The notes under the pieces: model-generated
Database searches by the model: none
The model's input: only the letters and a program-made list of their open reading frames with translations
What the model was told of the DNA's origin: nothing
Program-made: the position numbers and the translations under genes
Source: Biomphalaria glabrata
Taxonomy: Eukaryota; Mollusca; Gastropoda; Planorbidae
Assembly: GCF_947242115.1 (NCBI RefSeq)
Contig: NC_074716.1
Location: 5,558,001-5,622,000 of the forward strand
Direction of reading: 5' to 3'
DNA length: 64,000 bases
Shown: one piece after another, positions 14,833 through 25,370 of the stretch
How positions within the stretch are numbered: position 1 is the stretch's first letter
How the letters are laid out: every line of letters begins with the position of its first letter

Positions 14833-14989
14833 TCTAGATGTATCTATTGATGCTATTAGGGTTGGTTTTGTCTAAAAGTAAGTGGAAATGACGTAAGGCT
14901 TATTAAAATAAGTAGACTTGGGAACAAAATGCTTTAAAAATACGGAATTTGTGTGATATTTTTGTTTATGCTTTCTAGGTCGAATGCGA

Positions 14990-15128
14990 CAGTGGCGTAG
15001 CTAGGGGGAGAGGGTGAATTGGAAAATCCTTCCGAACCTCCATTTGGGGGGCATCCCTCAAATGAGTGTTTTTACATTAAATATTAAATACTACGCAAAA
15101 TGATGGAACATTCCTAGCTACGCCTCTG
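14990..15128. mobile_element. hAT-type MITE, 139 bp
   Basis: The left end CAGTGGCGTAGCTAGG matches the inverse of the right end CCTAGCTACGCCTCTG at 15 of 16 positions. It is flanked by GAATGCGA at 14982-14989 and GAATGCGG at 15129-15136, an 8-bp target duplication with one difference, as expected for hAT transposons. The same termini are found at 30275-30460 and, in related form, at 58128-60286. It has no coding capacity. Confidence 0.88.
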
Positions 15129-15136
15129 GAATGCGG

Positions 15137-16100
15137 CTTGATCGCATTGAGACATTGTTAAATTAGAGCTCAGGTTTTTCTTTTTTAGGTAACAGGGAGG
15201 TTCAACTTAGAGTCCTTGACATTGCTTGGTTTATCGTACATCTGCCTATACTAAAAACTTTTCATTTCCTGTCTAACCCTAGCAACTCTTTGGGTTCTAC
15301 ATTATTTCCTACTAGTCATAGAGCCTGGCACATGTTCAATAAAATTCCTATGTGCAAAACCATAAGGCTTGGAGTTTGTTTAATAGTAACAGAGTTTATG
15401 CTGCGTAAGACTTTTTCCAATCGGACTATCCAATGAAATATAGGTAACAAAAATAATAGATCTAATAAACAACACAAATCAGTACTCGAATATAGTTTAT
15501 GAAAAGTGTTTATTTTAGTAGTAACGTCTTGGTAAAAAAAGTAAAAAAAGTAAATTTCCCTTTGCGATAAGTAGGGCAGATCAGTAGAGGCCTTAGGGGG
15601 TGGCAAGTGGGGCAAGAGCCCCAGGCCCAGCGCCTGAGTGGGGCGCCTGTCACCGTCAGGTTCGAAAAACCAGACTAGTTATCATAAACTAGTACTTGTT
15701 GCTTAATATTCCCTGGCATGATATGATACGATTGACCATGTCAGCTCCTAAAACAACCTTTTTGTTTTCATATACCGTACAGTTTAGATAAAGACAGCAT
15801 GTCCTACGACCTATACATTCTAATTGGCTATCACTGTTGAACCTTTCACCTTGGCATTAAAAAAAAACACCCACAGCCGGAAACAACGAATCAAAATTGT
15901 TCATTTTCGTAAATTAAAAGTTATACTGTTATGTTGCATCACAGTATAAAAAGTGTGTGAGGATTTCTTGTTTGGTACTGTGGCCTAGCTCGTATAGTTA
16001 TTTCGACCACTCAGTGTCAAGAAAGTTTGACGATAATGTATTCATTTTTTCCCCATTAGGCTACTGTGCATATACATCGGGTGGCTTGAGAAAATCCTTG
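15137..16100. other. Non-genic stretch with a hAT-like end fragment
   Basis: No gene is visible. At about 15588-15650 a G-rich piece (ggccttagggggtggcaag, then gccccaggcccagcgcc) resembles the interior of the CAGGGCCGG-type hAT MITEs seen elsewhere in the window. Its ends are not clear. Confidence 0.35.
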
Positions 16101-16104
16101 ATTC

Positions 16105-16485
16105 AGTTCTAAATGTTTCTTGGGGGCCTTAAGCTATTTGATATATGGAACCCTTTGGGGCGCCCATTATATGTCAATTTTAAATATTTCTGGGGGGGGG
16201 CTTAAGTTATTTGAAATATGGAACCCTTTGGGGGCCCATTATATGTCAATTCTAAATATTTCTAGGGGGGGGGGCTTAAGTTATTTGATATATGGAACCC
16301 TTTAGGGGCCCATTATATGTCAATTCTAAATATTTCTAGGGGGGGGGGCTTAAGTTATTTGATATATGGAACCCTTTGGGGGCCCATTATATGTCAATTC
16401 TAAATACTTCTAGGGGGGGGGGGTCCTAAGCTATAGCTTATTGTACTGGGTAAATCCGGCCCTGATAAATTGGAACTTTGTACAG
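16105..16485. repeat. About 74-bp minisatellite ending in a hAT-like terminus
   Basis: The motif cttaagttatttgatatatg recurs near 16128, 16201, 16275 and 16349, giving a unit of about 74 bp with poly-G tracts of variable length (8-10 G) and about four and a half copies. Immediately after it, aaatccggccctg at 16454-16466 is the inverted terminus of a CAGGGCCGG-type MITE. The left terminus was not found, so the MITE appears truncated or replaced by the array. Confidence 0.75.
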
Positions 16486-16666
16486 AGATAAACACACGTC
16501 ACTAAGAGTAACGATACAGTGTTTGCTAAGAAATAGAACTAACTCTGGTGGTGTCATCGTATTTATTTATTTTGACCAAACTTGATTATTTGTTTAAGTC
16601 ATCGATGACGCTTGAGAAATCATCATCTGACCGCAACCTGGTTGCACACACGCTGAAACGAATGCT

Positions 16667-16674
16667 TATATAAA
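16667..16674 (+). promoter_or_regulatory. TATA box of the small secreted-protein gene
   Basis: TATATAAA, 80 bp before the ATG at 16747. Transcription would start near 16697-16702, giving a short 5' leader of about 45-50 bases. The distance and the full match to the consensus make this the best promoter in the window. Confidence 0.7.
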
Positions 16675-16746
16675 CCAGGGCGATCGTACACTGGCTACTG
16701 ACTGAAAGGCAGACATCTCCTATCGGATTCAACTGCAGTAGTCAAA

Positions 16747-19700
16747 ATGGCCAACAAGTTGATTATCAGTTTCGCAATTTTATTTGCCTGCTACGCCTCT
16801 TCTGATGCCTTTTTAAGTAAGTTTTTATTCTCTTCTTTAATTATTTTTTCATTGTAAACTCAATTAAGTAGTCGATGCGATGAAGTCATGTGTTGGCATT
16901 ACAACTCATGTAAGTTAACAGTGGTCGATTTTTTTTTACAGTAAAAAAAAAAATAATAATAATAGCAATTAATTAATTAATAGAGCATACAAAATATTCG
17001 TATAAGTTAAGTTGAAAAGGTGACTACTTTGATATATGTGCGATTCATAAGTCTCCGACTCTAAAACTAGAACAAAACCACAGTAAGAACAAACCTTCAG
17101 TATCATTCGTGAAACAATATGTCATAAACAGTGTGTCACATTTTTTTAAATCAAAACCTGACGTCTTTCGCTTGAAATGACAATCAACTTTGGTATCCAC
17201 ACGATGGCGCCCCGCCTCATTTCAGTATTCCAGCACGAGAACATCAACATTCTCCACATTTTTAAAATCAAAACCTGACGTCTTTCGCTTGAAATGACAA
17301 TCAACTTTGGTATCCACACGATGGCGCCCCGCCTCATTTCAGTATTCCAGCACGAGAACATCAACATTCTCCACAGCGGTGGCTGGGTCGTAGAGGATCA
17401 AAAGAATGACCACATCTCCAGACCTCACGCCATTGGACTTTTGGCTATGGAGCTTAATCAAATATTATCAAACATCAATTTTATGCAATCCTTCATTATA
17501 CAATGCTCAACGAACTTGAACTAGCAATTTCATATGACATAATTAACATCAATTAAGAAGTCGTCCGTAAATGTTATTCAAGCTTTAGGAAACGAAGCTA
17601 TCTTTGGTTGGAGCAACATGGTCAACATTTGAAACAGTTGCTATGAAATTGTTTGTTATTTACCAGTATTTATTTGTACTGGCTATTATTGTCTTCTGTT
17701 GTGCATTGTAGGAACTTAATAAGTTTTAGAGACTGAGACTTAGGAATCGCACAGTTATAGAGTGAGAGAGAGAGAGAGAGAGAGAGAGTGAGACAGAGAG
17801 TGAGACAGAAAGAGAGTGAGACAGACAGAGAGAGAGAGAGAGAGTGAGTGAGACAGACAGAGAGAGAGTTCTTTTTTAATGACGCTTCCAAATTCACAAC
17901 ATGTTCTTCCTTTCTCCTACAGTTAACTTGGCCCCGTTTCTTAGCCAGCTTCAGCAGTTTAAGAATTCATTGAATCAAACACTGGCCGGTCTCCAGAACG
18001 CTACTGCTAACAATACCACCAGGACGACATGTAATAATCTTTTCAATATAGTTCAACAATTCGGTAAGTTTGAATCTACAGACATACAGTGCAAGTGTTT
18101 TTTTGGACCAAAGAGCACTGCAATAGTATGAAAGAAACGCTTAACATTTCATTACCTGTCTATGCTTGTAGGACTACTTTCTATGACCTCTCTAAATAAA
18201 TTAAGTAAATTATAGCTTTTATATAGCGCTACTTTCAAGCTTATAGCATGCTCAGAGCGCTATGGTCCAATCTCATTTGTGGACCAGTGGGGTTGAGGGG
18301 GGTATCTGGGAGTAGGTTTTCCGTGCTGCCTTTAGGCGCTCAATAAACACAACTCTGCTCAAGTCGGGTGTCGAACCTCGAGCCCACATCCTAAGTAGTC
18401 TAGCCAAGCCAAGTTGAAGCGTACTTACCCTCTCGACCACCCTTCCCAATATGATTGTTTATGATTATATAACCTCTTATCTATACCTGACTATGATTGT
18501 ATAACCACTTATCTATACCTGTCTATGAGTGTATAACCACTTATCTATACCTGTCTATGAGTGTATAACCACTTATCTATACCTGTCTATGATTGTGTAA
18601 CCACTTATCTATACCTGTCTATGATTGTGTAACCACTTATCTATACCTGTCTATGATTGTGTAACCACTTATCTATACCTGTCTATGATTGTGTAACCAC
18701 TTATCTATACCTGTCTATGATTGTGTAACCACTTATCTATACCCGTCTATGATTGTGTAACCACTTATCTATACCTATCTATGATTGTGTAACCACTTAT
18801 TTATACCTGTCTATGATTGTATAACCACTTATCTATACCTGTCTATGATTTTATAACCACTTATCTATACCTGTCTATGATTGTATAACTACATCTATAA
18901 ATGTCTATGATTGTTCTTTCACAGGAAATGGTACCATTCCACCGGTTCCGACAAACTTCGCCAATCTGTTGTCTTTAGTTCAGCAAGGAGCCGCCAACCT
19001 GACGTCTGCTGCTAACGGAACTATCGCTGGAAATCTCCGATTCAACCTCTTCAATTTCGGTGCGTAGTTTGGTTCCTGACTATCAGAGTAGATGTTTGTA
19101 AAAATGTTCGTTTTACATAATTTGGATGTTCCTTCAGAGTTGAAGATAGTTTACTTCCTAGTCCAAACCTCCCGCAGGACGACGGGGGATGGAAGCGGGC
19201 AGGATTTGAACCCTCGACCATCGATAAATCCGAACGACAGCCCAGTGCGCAAACCGCACGACCAGGCAGCCACCTGGTCGAGTGGTATGAGATTCAGTCA
19301 AGTTCTATATTAGATAAGCCATTATTATTTTTATTTTTTTTATAAGCCATTATAGTCGAATGTCTGTCTATTTCAGTATGACCTAAAAAAAAAAAATCCC
19401 AGATCTATTTTATGTTTACCCCAATCGTAACAGACTTTTCAAAGTGAATAAAATTTCACGCTTTCACTTTCTATCCTATCGCAAGTAACCGGTGAGATGA
19501 AAGTGATTGCTGTTTGACTTTGATATGTTGCATAAGTTGCAAAGTTAAGATATACAACAAAACGATATAATCTCTCGCCCTTCACGTGAAAAGAATGAGT
19601 TACGTTAGACCTACACATCATTATCTCCCTTGGTGAATGAATTGGACCGAGACCACTCGTTACAGAAGACCTTATCACTGACCTGCAACGTCACATCAAG

Positions 19701-22082
19701 TGGGCATTTTAGATCAGCGTCACAGGTCTGTACGTTGTTGTAACGAGCTATTGGTCTACACTGCCCACATCAGCTATGAAGAATGGTCTCGATTACACAC
19801 ACATATTGAAATTGAAATGTAAATCATGTGCTCGTGTGAACTACTTCGACTGTGAATGAGAATATTAAAATAAACTCAAAGGGAATGTTCGGCTGACACT
19901 CAGCTAGTCTAAAAAGTGGAGGCTGATGTTTCTGGCTACTTAGTACAGTTCCAGTTCTTGGCATCTCTTCTATCTGTTTGTACAGAATACGATGTTGTTG
20001 GTTTTTTCAAAAAGCTGGTTGGGGTTAACGGGCTGGCGAGTTGATTGTTGACGGGTTGGGGTTAAGGGGCTGGCGAGTTGTTTGTTGACGGGTTTGGATT
20101 AAGGGGCTGGCGAGTTGTTTGTTGACTGGTTGGGGTTAACGGGCTGGCGAGTTGTTTGTTGACGGGTTGGGGTTAAGGGGCTGGCGAGTTGTTTGTTGAC
20201 GGGTTGGGGTTAAGGGGCTGGCGAGTTGTTTGTTGACGGGTTGGGGTTAAGGGGCTGGCGAGTTGTTTGTTGACGGGTTGGGGTTAACGGGCTGGCGAGT
20301 TGATTGTTGACGGGTTGGGGTTAACGGGCTGGCGAGTTGTTTGTTGACGGGTTGGGGTTAATAGGAGACTGTAAGGTACAAAGTTCACCTGGTCGAGTGG
20401 TTTGAGACTCAGACTGAGGTCATGATGGTCACCAGTGTTAGGGTGTGTGTGTGTGTGTATGTGTGTGCGTGTGTGTGCAAAATGTTTGTAAAATGTTTTA
20501 CATGTTTCGGATGTTCCTTCAGAGTTGAAGATAATTGCTTCCTAGTCCAAACCTCCCTCATGAAGACGGGGGATGGGAGCGGGCAGGGTTTGAACCCTCG
20601 ACCATCGATAAATCTGAACGGCAGTCCAGCGCGCAAACTGCACGACCAGGCAGCCAGGCATGTGTGTGTGTATGAGAGAGAGAGAGAGCAAGAGAGTTAT
20701 TGTGACGGTGGGAAGAGGTTAGCGATTGGTTGTGAATGATACAAGCTAGGCGTTGTCGTCATTTGGTCTTAGCAATGACGACCCCAGAACGTGAGACTGA
20801 AAGGTTGTCTTACTGTAAAGTTAGATTTTGATTAAAAAAAAATATTATTAAAGTCCACTACAATCATTTCATTTTAACTTGATTTTTTGTCTATATTATA
20901 AATAAAGCTATATTTAGTTTTGTTTACAAGGGGGTTATTCAAGTTTTTTTCTTAAAGTTTTATGAATTATGATATATAACGCTTATAACGGTTTAGTTGT
21001 CTACCAGCAGTTTGGTGTTACAATTATCCATAACAACACAGAGTTTGAACCTTGCCCTTTGCCCTCTGCCATCTATTACCGTCCAGCGGGAAGTTGGGGT
21101 CATGACGCAATATTCTTCATTTCAGAAGAAACGAGCTAAACTTTAAAAATAAACGAGGCTTCTAGTAGGCTGGTGGCTTTATAGATCACTGACAGAAAGT
21201 GAAGACTATAACAGGCAGAATGGCAAAATACGTTCTTGAAATTCCAAAAGTATCCGTTTGACTGTAACTTTGACTTCTATGTAATAGCCCAAGCTAAGTG
21301 TGAATGGTTTATCGGTAGATTAAGGTAGAGACTACACATGGCAATATGGTGCATAGTCAATACATAACAAAGTAATTTAAATTTACAACATTTGATTTTG
21401 TTACTCGTACTTTGATTTAGAAGCAACACTTTTGTTTTCTTTTTCGCAACTCCTACTACAGCTGTATCCAGCCAGAATAATCCAGGGGATAATTAAAATC
21501 GATGTATCTTAGAGATTAGAATTAACTCTTTCTCTTCTTACAGACGATACCCACGTTGATTCCACCAGAATTTGGTAAATAATTACGGAGAGAAAGAGTT
21601 AAAAATGTAATAACATTTGAATAGAACTAGATTTTTTCTCAGAAATATTTATTGAGCAATATTTTTTTTCAGCCAATTTGTTGAGAAGAATTCCGTTTTT
21701 GCCTGTAAGTATTTAAATTGAAATTAACCCCTTTTAAGTTGCAGTTTATGTACAATTACTTCTCACAGCTACTAGACACAATTAAACAGTCGAACATTAC
21801 TGATATAGCTGAAAGTATATATTTATTTAGTATGTAACTAATTTTAAACTACGAATAATTAAAAATACTTATTTATTCAAATATTTACATAGTATACATC
21901 CTCATTAATCTAGTCTGACATTGTGTCTAATAGTACATTGCCCAACTGATATATTACCATAGTCACCTGCCCAATTAATATTGGCCTTTATGATTTCTAA
22001 ATGTATCTCTTATTAAGAATCTATTTATTATATACACTATATACATTTCATCTCTAAATTCGTTCAACAGATCGGTAAATAA
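16747..22082 (+). CDS. Unrecognised secreted 129-residue protein, five exons
   Basis: Exons are 16747-16816, 17923-18063, 18925-19059, 21673-21704 and 22071-22082. All introns are GT-AG and the phases agree (1, 1, 1, 0). The product begins with a signal peptide (MANKLIISFAILFACYA, likely cut after SSDA). The mature part is about 108 residues, rich in Asn, Leu, Thr and Ala, with several N-glycosylation sites (NQT, NAT, NNT, NGT, NLT), only one cysteine, a C-terminal dibasic RR and the end FLPIGK. Exons 2 and 3 look like a duplicated pair: both carry LxxxQQ followed by Asn-rich helices and end in NLFN(I/F) before a phase-1 donor. I do not recognise the family. A TATA box lies 80 bp upstream. 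The gene lies between two CREP-like lectin genes, but that is only position. It could be a mucosal, egg-fluid or haemolymph peptide. Intron 2 carries a 32-bp minisatellite, intron 3 carries SINEs and intron 1 a 117-bp duplication. Confidence 0.75.
17141..17375. repeat. 117-bp tandem duplication in intron 1
   Basis: Two adjacent, nearly identical copies start at tcaaaacctgacgtctttcg, at 17151 and 17268, an offset of 117 bp. Both include ccacacgatggcgccccgcc. The few differences are in the T/A run at the junction, so it is a recent duplication. Open frames across it on both strands show no recognised domain. Confidence 0.9.
17760..17868. repeat. (AG)n-rich microsatellite in intron 1
   Basis: GA runs interspersed with gtgagaca blocks, ending about 50 bp before the acceptor of exon 2. 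Confidence 0.9.
18205..18450 (-). mobile_element. tRNA-derived SINE, family A
   Basis: On the minus strand the element starts near 18450 with tggtcgagagggtaag (A-box-like) and has gaggttcgacaccc (B-box-like) about 60 bp later. It then shares its body with the copy at 11121-11262 and ends at about 18205 with gcgctatataaaagc. It lies in intron 2 of the secreted-protein gene, antisense to it. Confidence 0.75.
18449..18915. repeat. 32-bp minisatellite in intron 2 (about 14 copies)
   Basis: Unit of 32 bp beginning tctatgattgtgtaaccact. Copies vary at attgtgtaa/attgtataa/agtgtataa. It ends about 10 bp before the splice acceptor of exon 3 (18925), so copy-number change could affect the pyrimidine tract and branch site. 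Confidence 0.95.
19090..19270 (-). mobile_element. tRNA-derived SINE, family B
   Basis: Read on the minus strand it starts tggctgcctggtcgtgcgg and has an internal gtcgagggttcaaatcctgc, matching the shape of a Pol III B box. Its end matches 20475-20660 closely (ttccttcagagttgaagat, cctagtccaaacctccc). It lies in intron 3 of the secreted-protein gene. Confidence 0.75.
20018..20362. repeat. 37-bp minisatellite (about 9 copies) in intron 3
   Basis: G-rich 37-bp unit containing ggttggggttaaggggctgg and ttgtttgttgacg. Copies differ mainly at aagg/aacg and tgttt/tgatt. Confidence 0.95.
20385..20662 (-). mobile_element. tRNA-derived SINE, family B, second copy, with (GT)n
   Basis: This has the same body and B-box region as 19090-19270, with a (GT)n tract at 20440-20480 near its 3' end in the minus-strand sense. 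About 1.3 kb separates the two copies, in the same orientation and the same intron. A third, shorter copy is at 31562-31657. Confidence 0.75.
21522..21602. mobile_element. Short MITE with TTAA ends, family M
   Basis: 81 bp with inverted ends TTAACTCTTTCTCTTC and (inverse) TTAACTCTTTCTCTCC, each beginning in TTAA. Longer relatives lie at 54989-55254 and 60729-60977. TTAA ends suggest a piggyBac-like insertion, but the terminal bases are not diagnostic. The element contains tctcttcttacag, which would be a usable splice acceptor. It lies in intron 3 of the secreted-protein gene, 70 bp before exon 4. Confidence 0.6.
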
Positions 22083-22235
22083 ACAGAAGACTCTTTCACG
22101 GCCTTTAACAGTCAGCCAAATGTTAAAAGTGTAAATCTATGTTTAAAGAAATTGTTGAAATAGTAAACATTGTCAACATTCAATTTATTTTTTGTTTTTT
22201 TTATTTTTTATTTTTTAGTAACAGATCTAATAGGA

Positions 22236-22325
22236 ATAACAAACATTAATAACAAACATTAATAACAAACATTAATTAACAAACATTAATAACAAACATT
22301 AATAACAAACATTAATAACAAACTT
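22236..22325. repeat. 13-bp minisatellite
   Basis: About seven copies of aacaaacattaat, one with an extra taa, immediately upstream of a LINE fragment and about 150 bp after the stop codon of the secreted-protein gene. Confidence 0.9.
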
Positions 22326-22950
22326 TCATGGGAAGACCACCTTGGAACTCTGACAAAGAAAACAGCTCAGCGACTATTTTTTCTATACAAACTCAATAGC
22401 TTTAAACGAAATAAGAAGATCCTAGATACTTTTTACGGCGCGACTATACAAAATCTTCTAACATACGGAATACCTTGTTGGCAAGGCAACGCCTCATCTA
22501 AACTATTGCTACATCTAGAAAACATCATAAAAAAAAGCATAAAAAATTACACTCACAACATTACCATATTTAAAGGAACTTTTTGATCAAAAGTGTCTAA
22601 GAAAAATCGCAAAATCTTGAAAGACAACGGCCACCCGCTCCATCAGAACTACGCCAGGTCGTCGCGAAGTGGGCAACTGCTGTCAATCAAAACAAGAACA
22701 GAGCGGTACAAAAACTCGTTCGTACCTCACTCGGTCAAACTAGATCACCGCCACTCATTGATCAGGGAACATGAAAAGCACCAAGATGCCTGTGTGTAGT
22801 CGCTGAATGAACTCTTTATGTTGTGTCTGTTGTATTTATGTGTATGTTTCTGTTGTGTTGTCTTTATATGAGAATCGAGTCCTTGTAATCATAACAAATT
22901 TCCGTAAGGATCAATAAAGCAGTCTTAGTCTTAGTCTTAATAATAGTCCT
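22326..22950 (+). mobile_element. LINE 3' end (reverse-transcriptase C-terminus, 5'-truncated)
   Basis: One frame reads KTAQRLFFLYKLNSF, KILDTFYGATIQNLLTYGI and CWQGNAS. This matches the C-terminal tail of jockey/CR1-like LINE polymerases, where a short region after the RT domain reads RLYFLRKLKSF ... LLTYG..CW. A second frame continues (NGHPLHQNYARSSRSGQ, RTERYKNSFVPHSV), so at least one frameshift is present. The end at 22914-22944, aataaagcagtcttagtctt, with its short TCTTAG-type tail, marks the 3' terminus. Confidence 0.8.
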
Positions 22951-23012
22951 AAGTTATCTGATCAATCACTTTCCTCTCATGTCCGGAGGTGTTGCATAGA
23001 GAGGTAGAAGAT

Positions 23013-23502
23013 CAGTGTTTAACAAAATTTTTCCTTCACGGAACACCTCACACATTCTGAGTATTTAACGGAAGACCTCACACATTCTGAGTATTTAACG
23101 GAAGACCTCACACATTCTGAGTATTTAACGGAAGACCTCACACATTCTGAGTATTTAACGGAAGACCTCACATATTCTGAGTATTTAACGGAAGACCTCA
23201 CACATTCTGAGTATTTAACGGAAGACCTCACACATTCTGAGTATTTAACGGAAGACCTCACACATTCTGAGTATTAAACGGAACACCTCACACATTCTGA
23301 GTATTTCACGGAAGACCTCACACATTCTGAGTATTTTACGGAACACCTCACACATTCGGAGTATTTAACGGAACACTTTGTCTATTTGTTAGATTAATTC
23401 ACGTGGTCGCCTAGTAGATAATTATTATAGCGGTTCGTGGAACACCTATGCAGGCCTCGCAAAATCACTAGTGTTCCGCGGAACACAGTTTGGGAAACAC
23501 TG
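23013..23502. mobile_element. hAT-type MITE, 490 bp, containing a 30-bp tandem array
   Basis: The left end CAGTGTTTAACAAAATTTTT is related to the inverse of the right end (CAGTGTTTCCCAAACTGTG). The flanks are TAGAAGAT (23005-23012) and TAGTAGAT (23503-23510), an 8-bp target duplication with one difference. The interior 23040-23370 is about eleven copies of a 30-bp unit (acggaagacctcacacattc...). The array unit contains ggaacacctc, which also occurs once near the right end, so the array seems to have grown from the element's own sequence. A fragment of the same family lies at 55270-55323. The open minus frame (repeating RSSVKYSECV) is a consequence of the 30-bp period. Confidence 0.85.
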
Positions 23503-23574
23503 TAGTAGATGATATGTTGCTAGGTGTGAGCGAAGGCACTATTACGGTAGTTCTACTAATTAATCAATTTCCTG

Positions 23575-23760
23575 ATTTTAACAAGGCTTATATCATCTCT
23601 ATCTGTCTGGTAAGATGTGTGTACACGTTATTTCTCCCACGAATCAAGCTGAAGCTTCGCGCCATTATTCTTTGCCATAGACAAGACATTTAATCAATAA
23701 AAAAGGAACCAATTAGACAATGAATTACTGGTAATTCAATATTCTGTTTAATAGCAACAA
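23575..23760 (+). mobile_element. TCTG-headed dispersed repeat
   Basis: A body shared by at least four loci: tctgtctggtaa, tttctcccac, a purine-rich stretch, then catttaatcaataaa and accaattag. Other copies are at 24340-24535, 26740-26905 (inverse) and 33780-33945, with a truncated one at 41600-41670. No tRNA-like box is evident. The class (SINE-like or MITE) is open. Confidence 0.55.
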
Positions 23761-24339
23761 GGGAAACCAATACTTCAGAATTCATAGATATGGCTAAATT
23801 TGTGCGGTTTTACCCCCTTAAATAATTCTGAACGCTATTTTTTCTTCACAAATTCTCCGATCAAGTTCATACTTTAAATAATTCTTTATTGCACCTAACA
23901 AAAGATGAATCAAATGAACGAAAATAGTCAAATAGTAAATTAACTATGAGCAATTGATTACTTTATTAAAATCAAATAAGGGAAATATCTTTTAAATTAT
24001 TGGAGATATAGTTAATAGGAAGCAGTTCCTCCCTTTGGATAATTTTTTCTTTTTAAATGATTTATTAATTCTCATAGCTTTTGTTTTGAAGTATCTATTA
24101 TGAAGGCGATTTCGATTTGTGTTTGTAAAGTAAATGTATAACTTGCACTTCTAAGATGCAAAGTTAAAATATACAGCACAAGGAATGAAGGTTATCAGAC
24201 GTCTGGCACGCCATATGACCGTTTGCCTTAATGGGGTTAGGTCAAGAAGACAAGGGACAAAGGTGAAAAATTTCTGGGCTTTCAAGATTTTTCTAATTTC
24301 CTTGGCCGTGTTTCACATTTATCATTTTACAAAGCTTTT

Positions 24340-24535
24340 ATCCATTCACTCTGTCTGTCTGTCTGTCTGGTAAAAGTTTGTACACTTTTTTTTCTCCCAC
24401 ACCCAATCTCGGATCAAAGTGAAATTTCGCACAATTATTTCTTTTACCTGACAACAGTAAAATTAATAATAAAAAAAATTAGCCAATCAGTTCATTAACT
24501 ATTGCTAAAAAAATATTTTATTTGGTATCTCGAAC
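24340..24535 (+). mobile_element. TCTG-headed dispersed repeat, second copy
   Basis: Starts with a short (TCTG)n run, then ggtaaaagtttgtacac, ttttctcccacacccaatct and attagccaatcagttcatta, collinear with the other copies. It ends near ctcgaacaaggg, as does the first copy (gcaacaaggg). Confidence 0.6.
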
Positions 24536-24667
24536 AAGGGAAAGAAATTATAATTGACTGAAGCGGTGGTATAAGCTGAATTAGTCCCCTTATAGGTCGT
24601 ATTTTTTTAAAATGTATTTTCTTGTTTTATGAATCTCTCTTCATATAAGGCTGAGCTTTGAGTAAGA

Positions 24668-25370
24668 GGCATTTATACACATTAACAAGAATACATTTAT
24701 ACACATTAACATGAATACATTTACACACATTAACATGAATACATTTATGCACATTAACATGAATACATTTATACACATTAACATGAATACATTTATACAC
24801 ATTAACATGAATACATTTATACACATTAACATAAATACATTTATACACATTAACATGAATACATTTATACACATTAACATGAATACATTTATACACATTA
24901 ACATGAATACAGTTATACACATTAACATGAATACATTTATACACATTAACATGAATACATTTATACACATCAACATGAATACATTTATACACATCAACAA
25001 GAATACATTTATACACATCAACATGAATACATTTATACACATCAACATGAATACATTTATACACATCAACATGAATACATTTATACACATCAACAAGAAT
25101 ACATTTATACACATTAACATGAATACATTTATACACATTAACATGAATACATTTATACACATCAACATGAATACATTTATACACATTAACATGAATACAT
25201 TTATACACATCAACATGAATACATTTATACACATTAACATGAATACATTTATACACATCAACATGAATACATTTATACACATTAACATGAATACATTTAT
25301 ACACATTAACATGAATACATTTATACACATTAACATGAATACATTTATACACATTAATATAAATACAATG
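24668..25370. repeat. 24-bp minisatellite (about 29 copies)
   Basis: Unit of 24 bp (tacacattaacatgaataca + ttta), with variants ttaac/tcaac and catg/caag. Because 24 is a multiple of 3 and the unit lacks stops in several frames, it yields long octapeptide frames on both strands (NTFIHINM on plus; YKCIHVNV and INVFMLMC on minus). Three frames open at once over the same DNA show that none needs to be a gene. It ends 265 bp beyond the 3' end of the second lectin exon. Confidence 0.96.

Noticed and set aside
21544-21574. Small coding exon in the secreted-protein gene
   Set aside because: It lies wholly inside a MITE, and the exon 3 to exon 4 junction is already in phase without it.
23019-23261. 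Decapeptide-repeat protein (RSSVKYSECV)
   Set aside because: 30-bp minisatellite inside a MITE.
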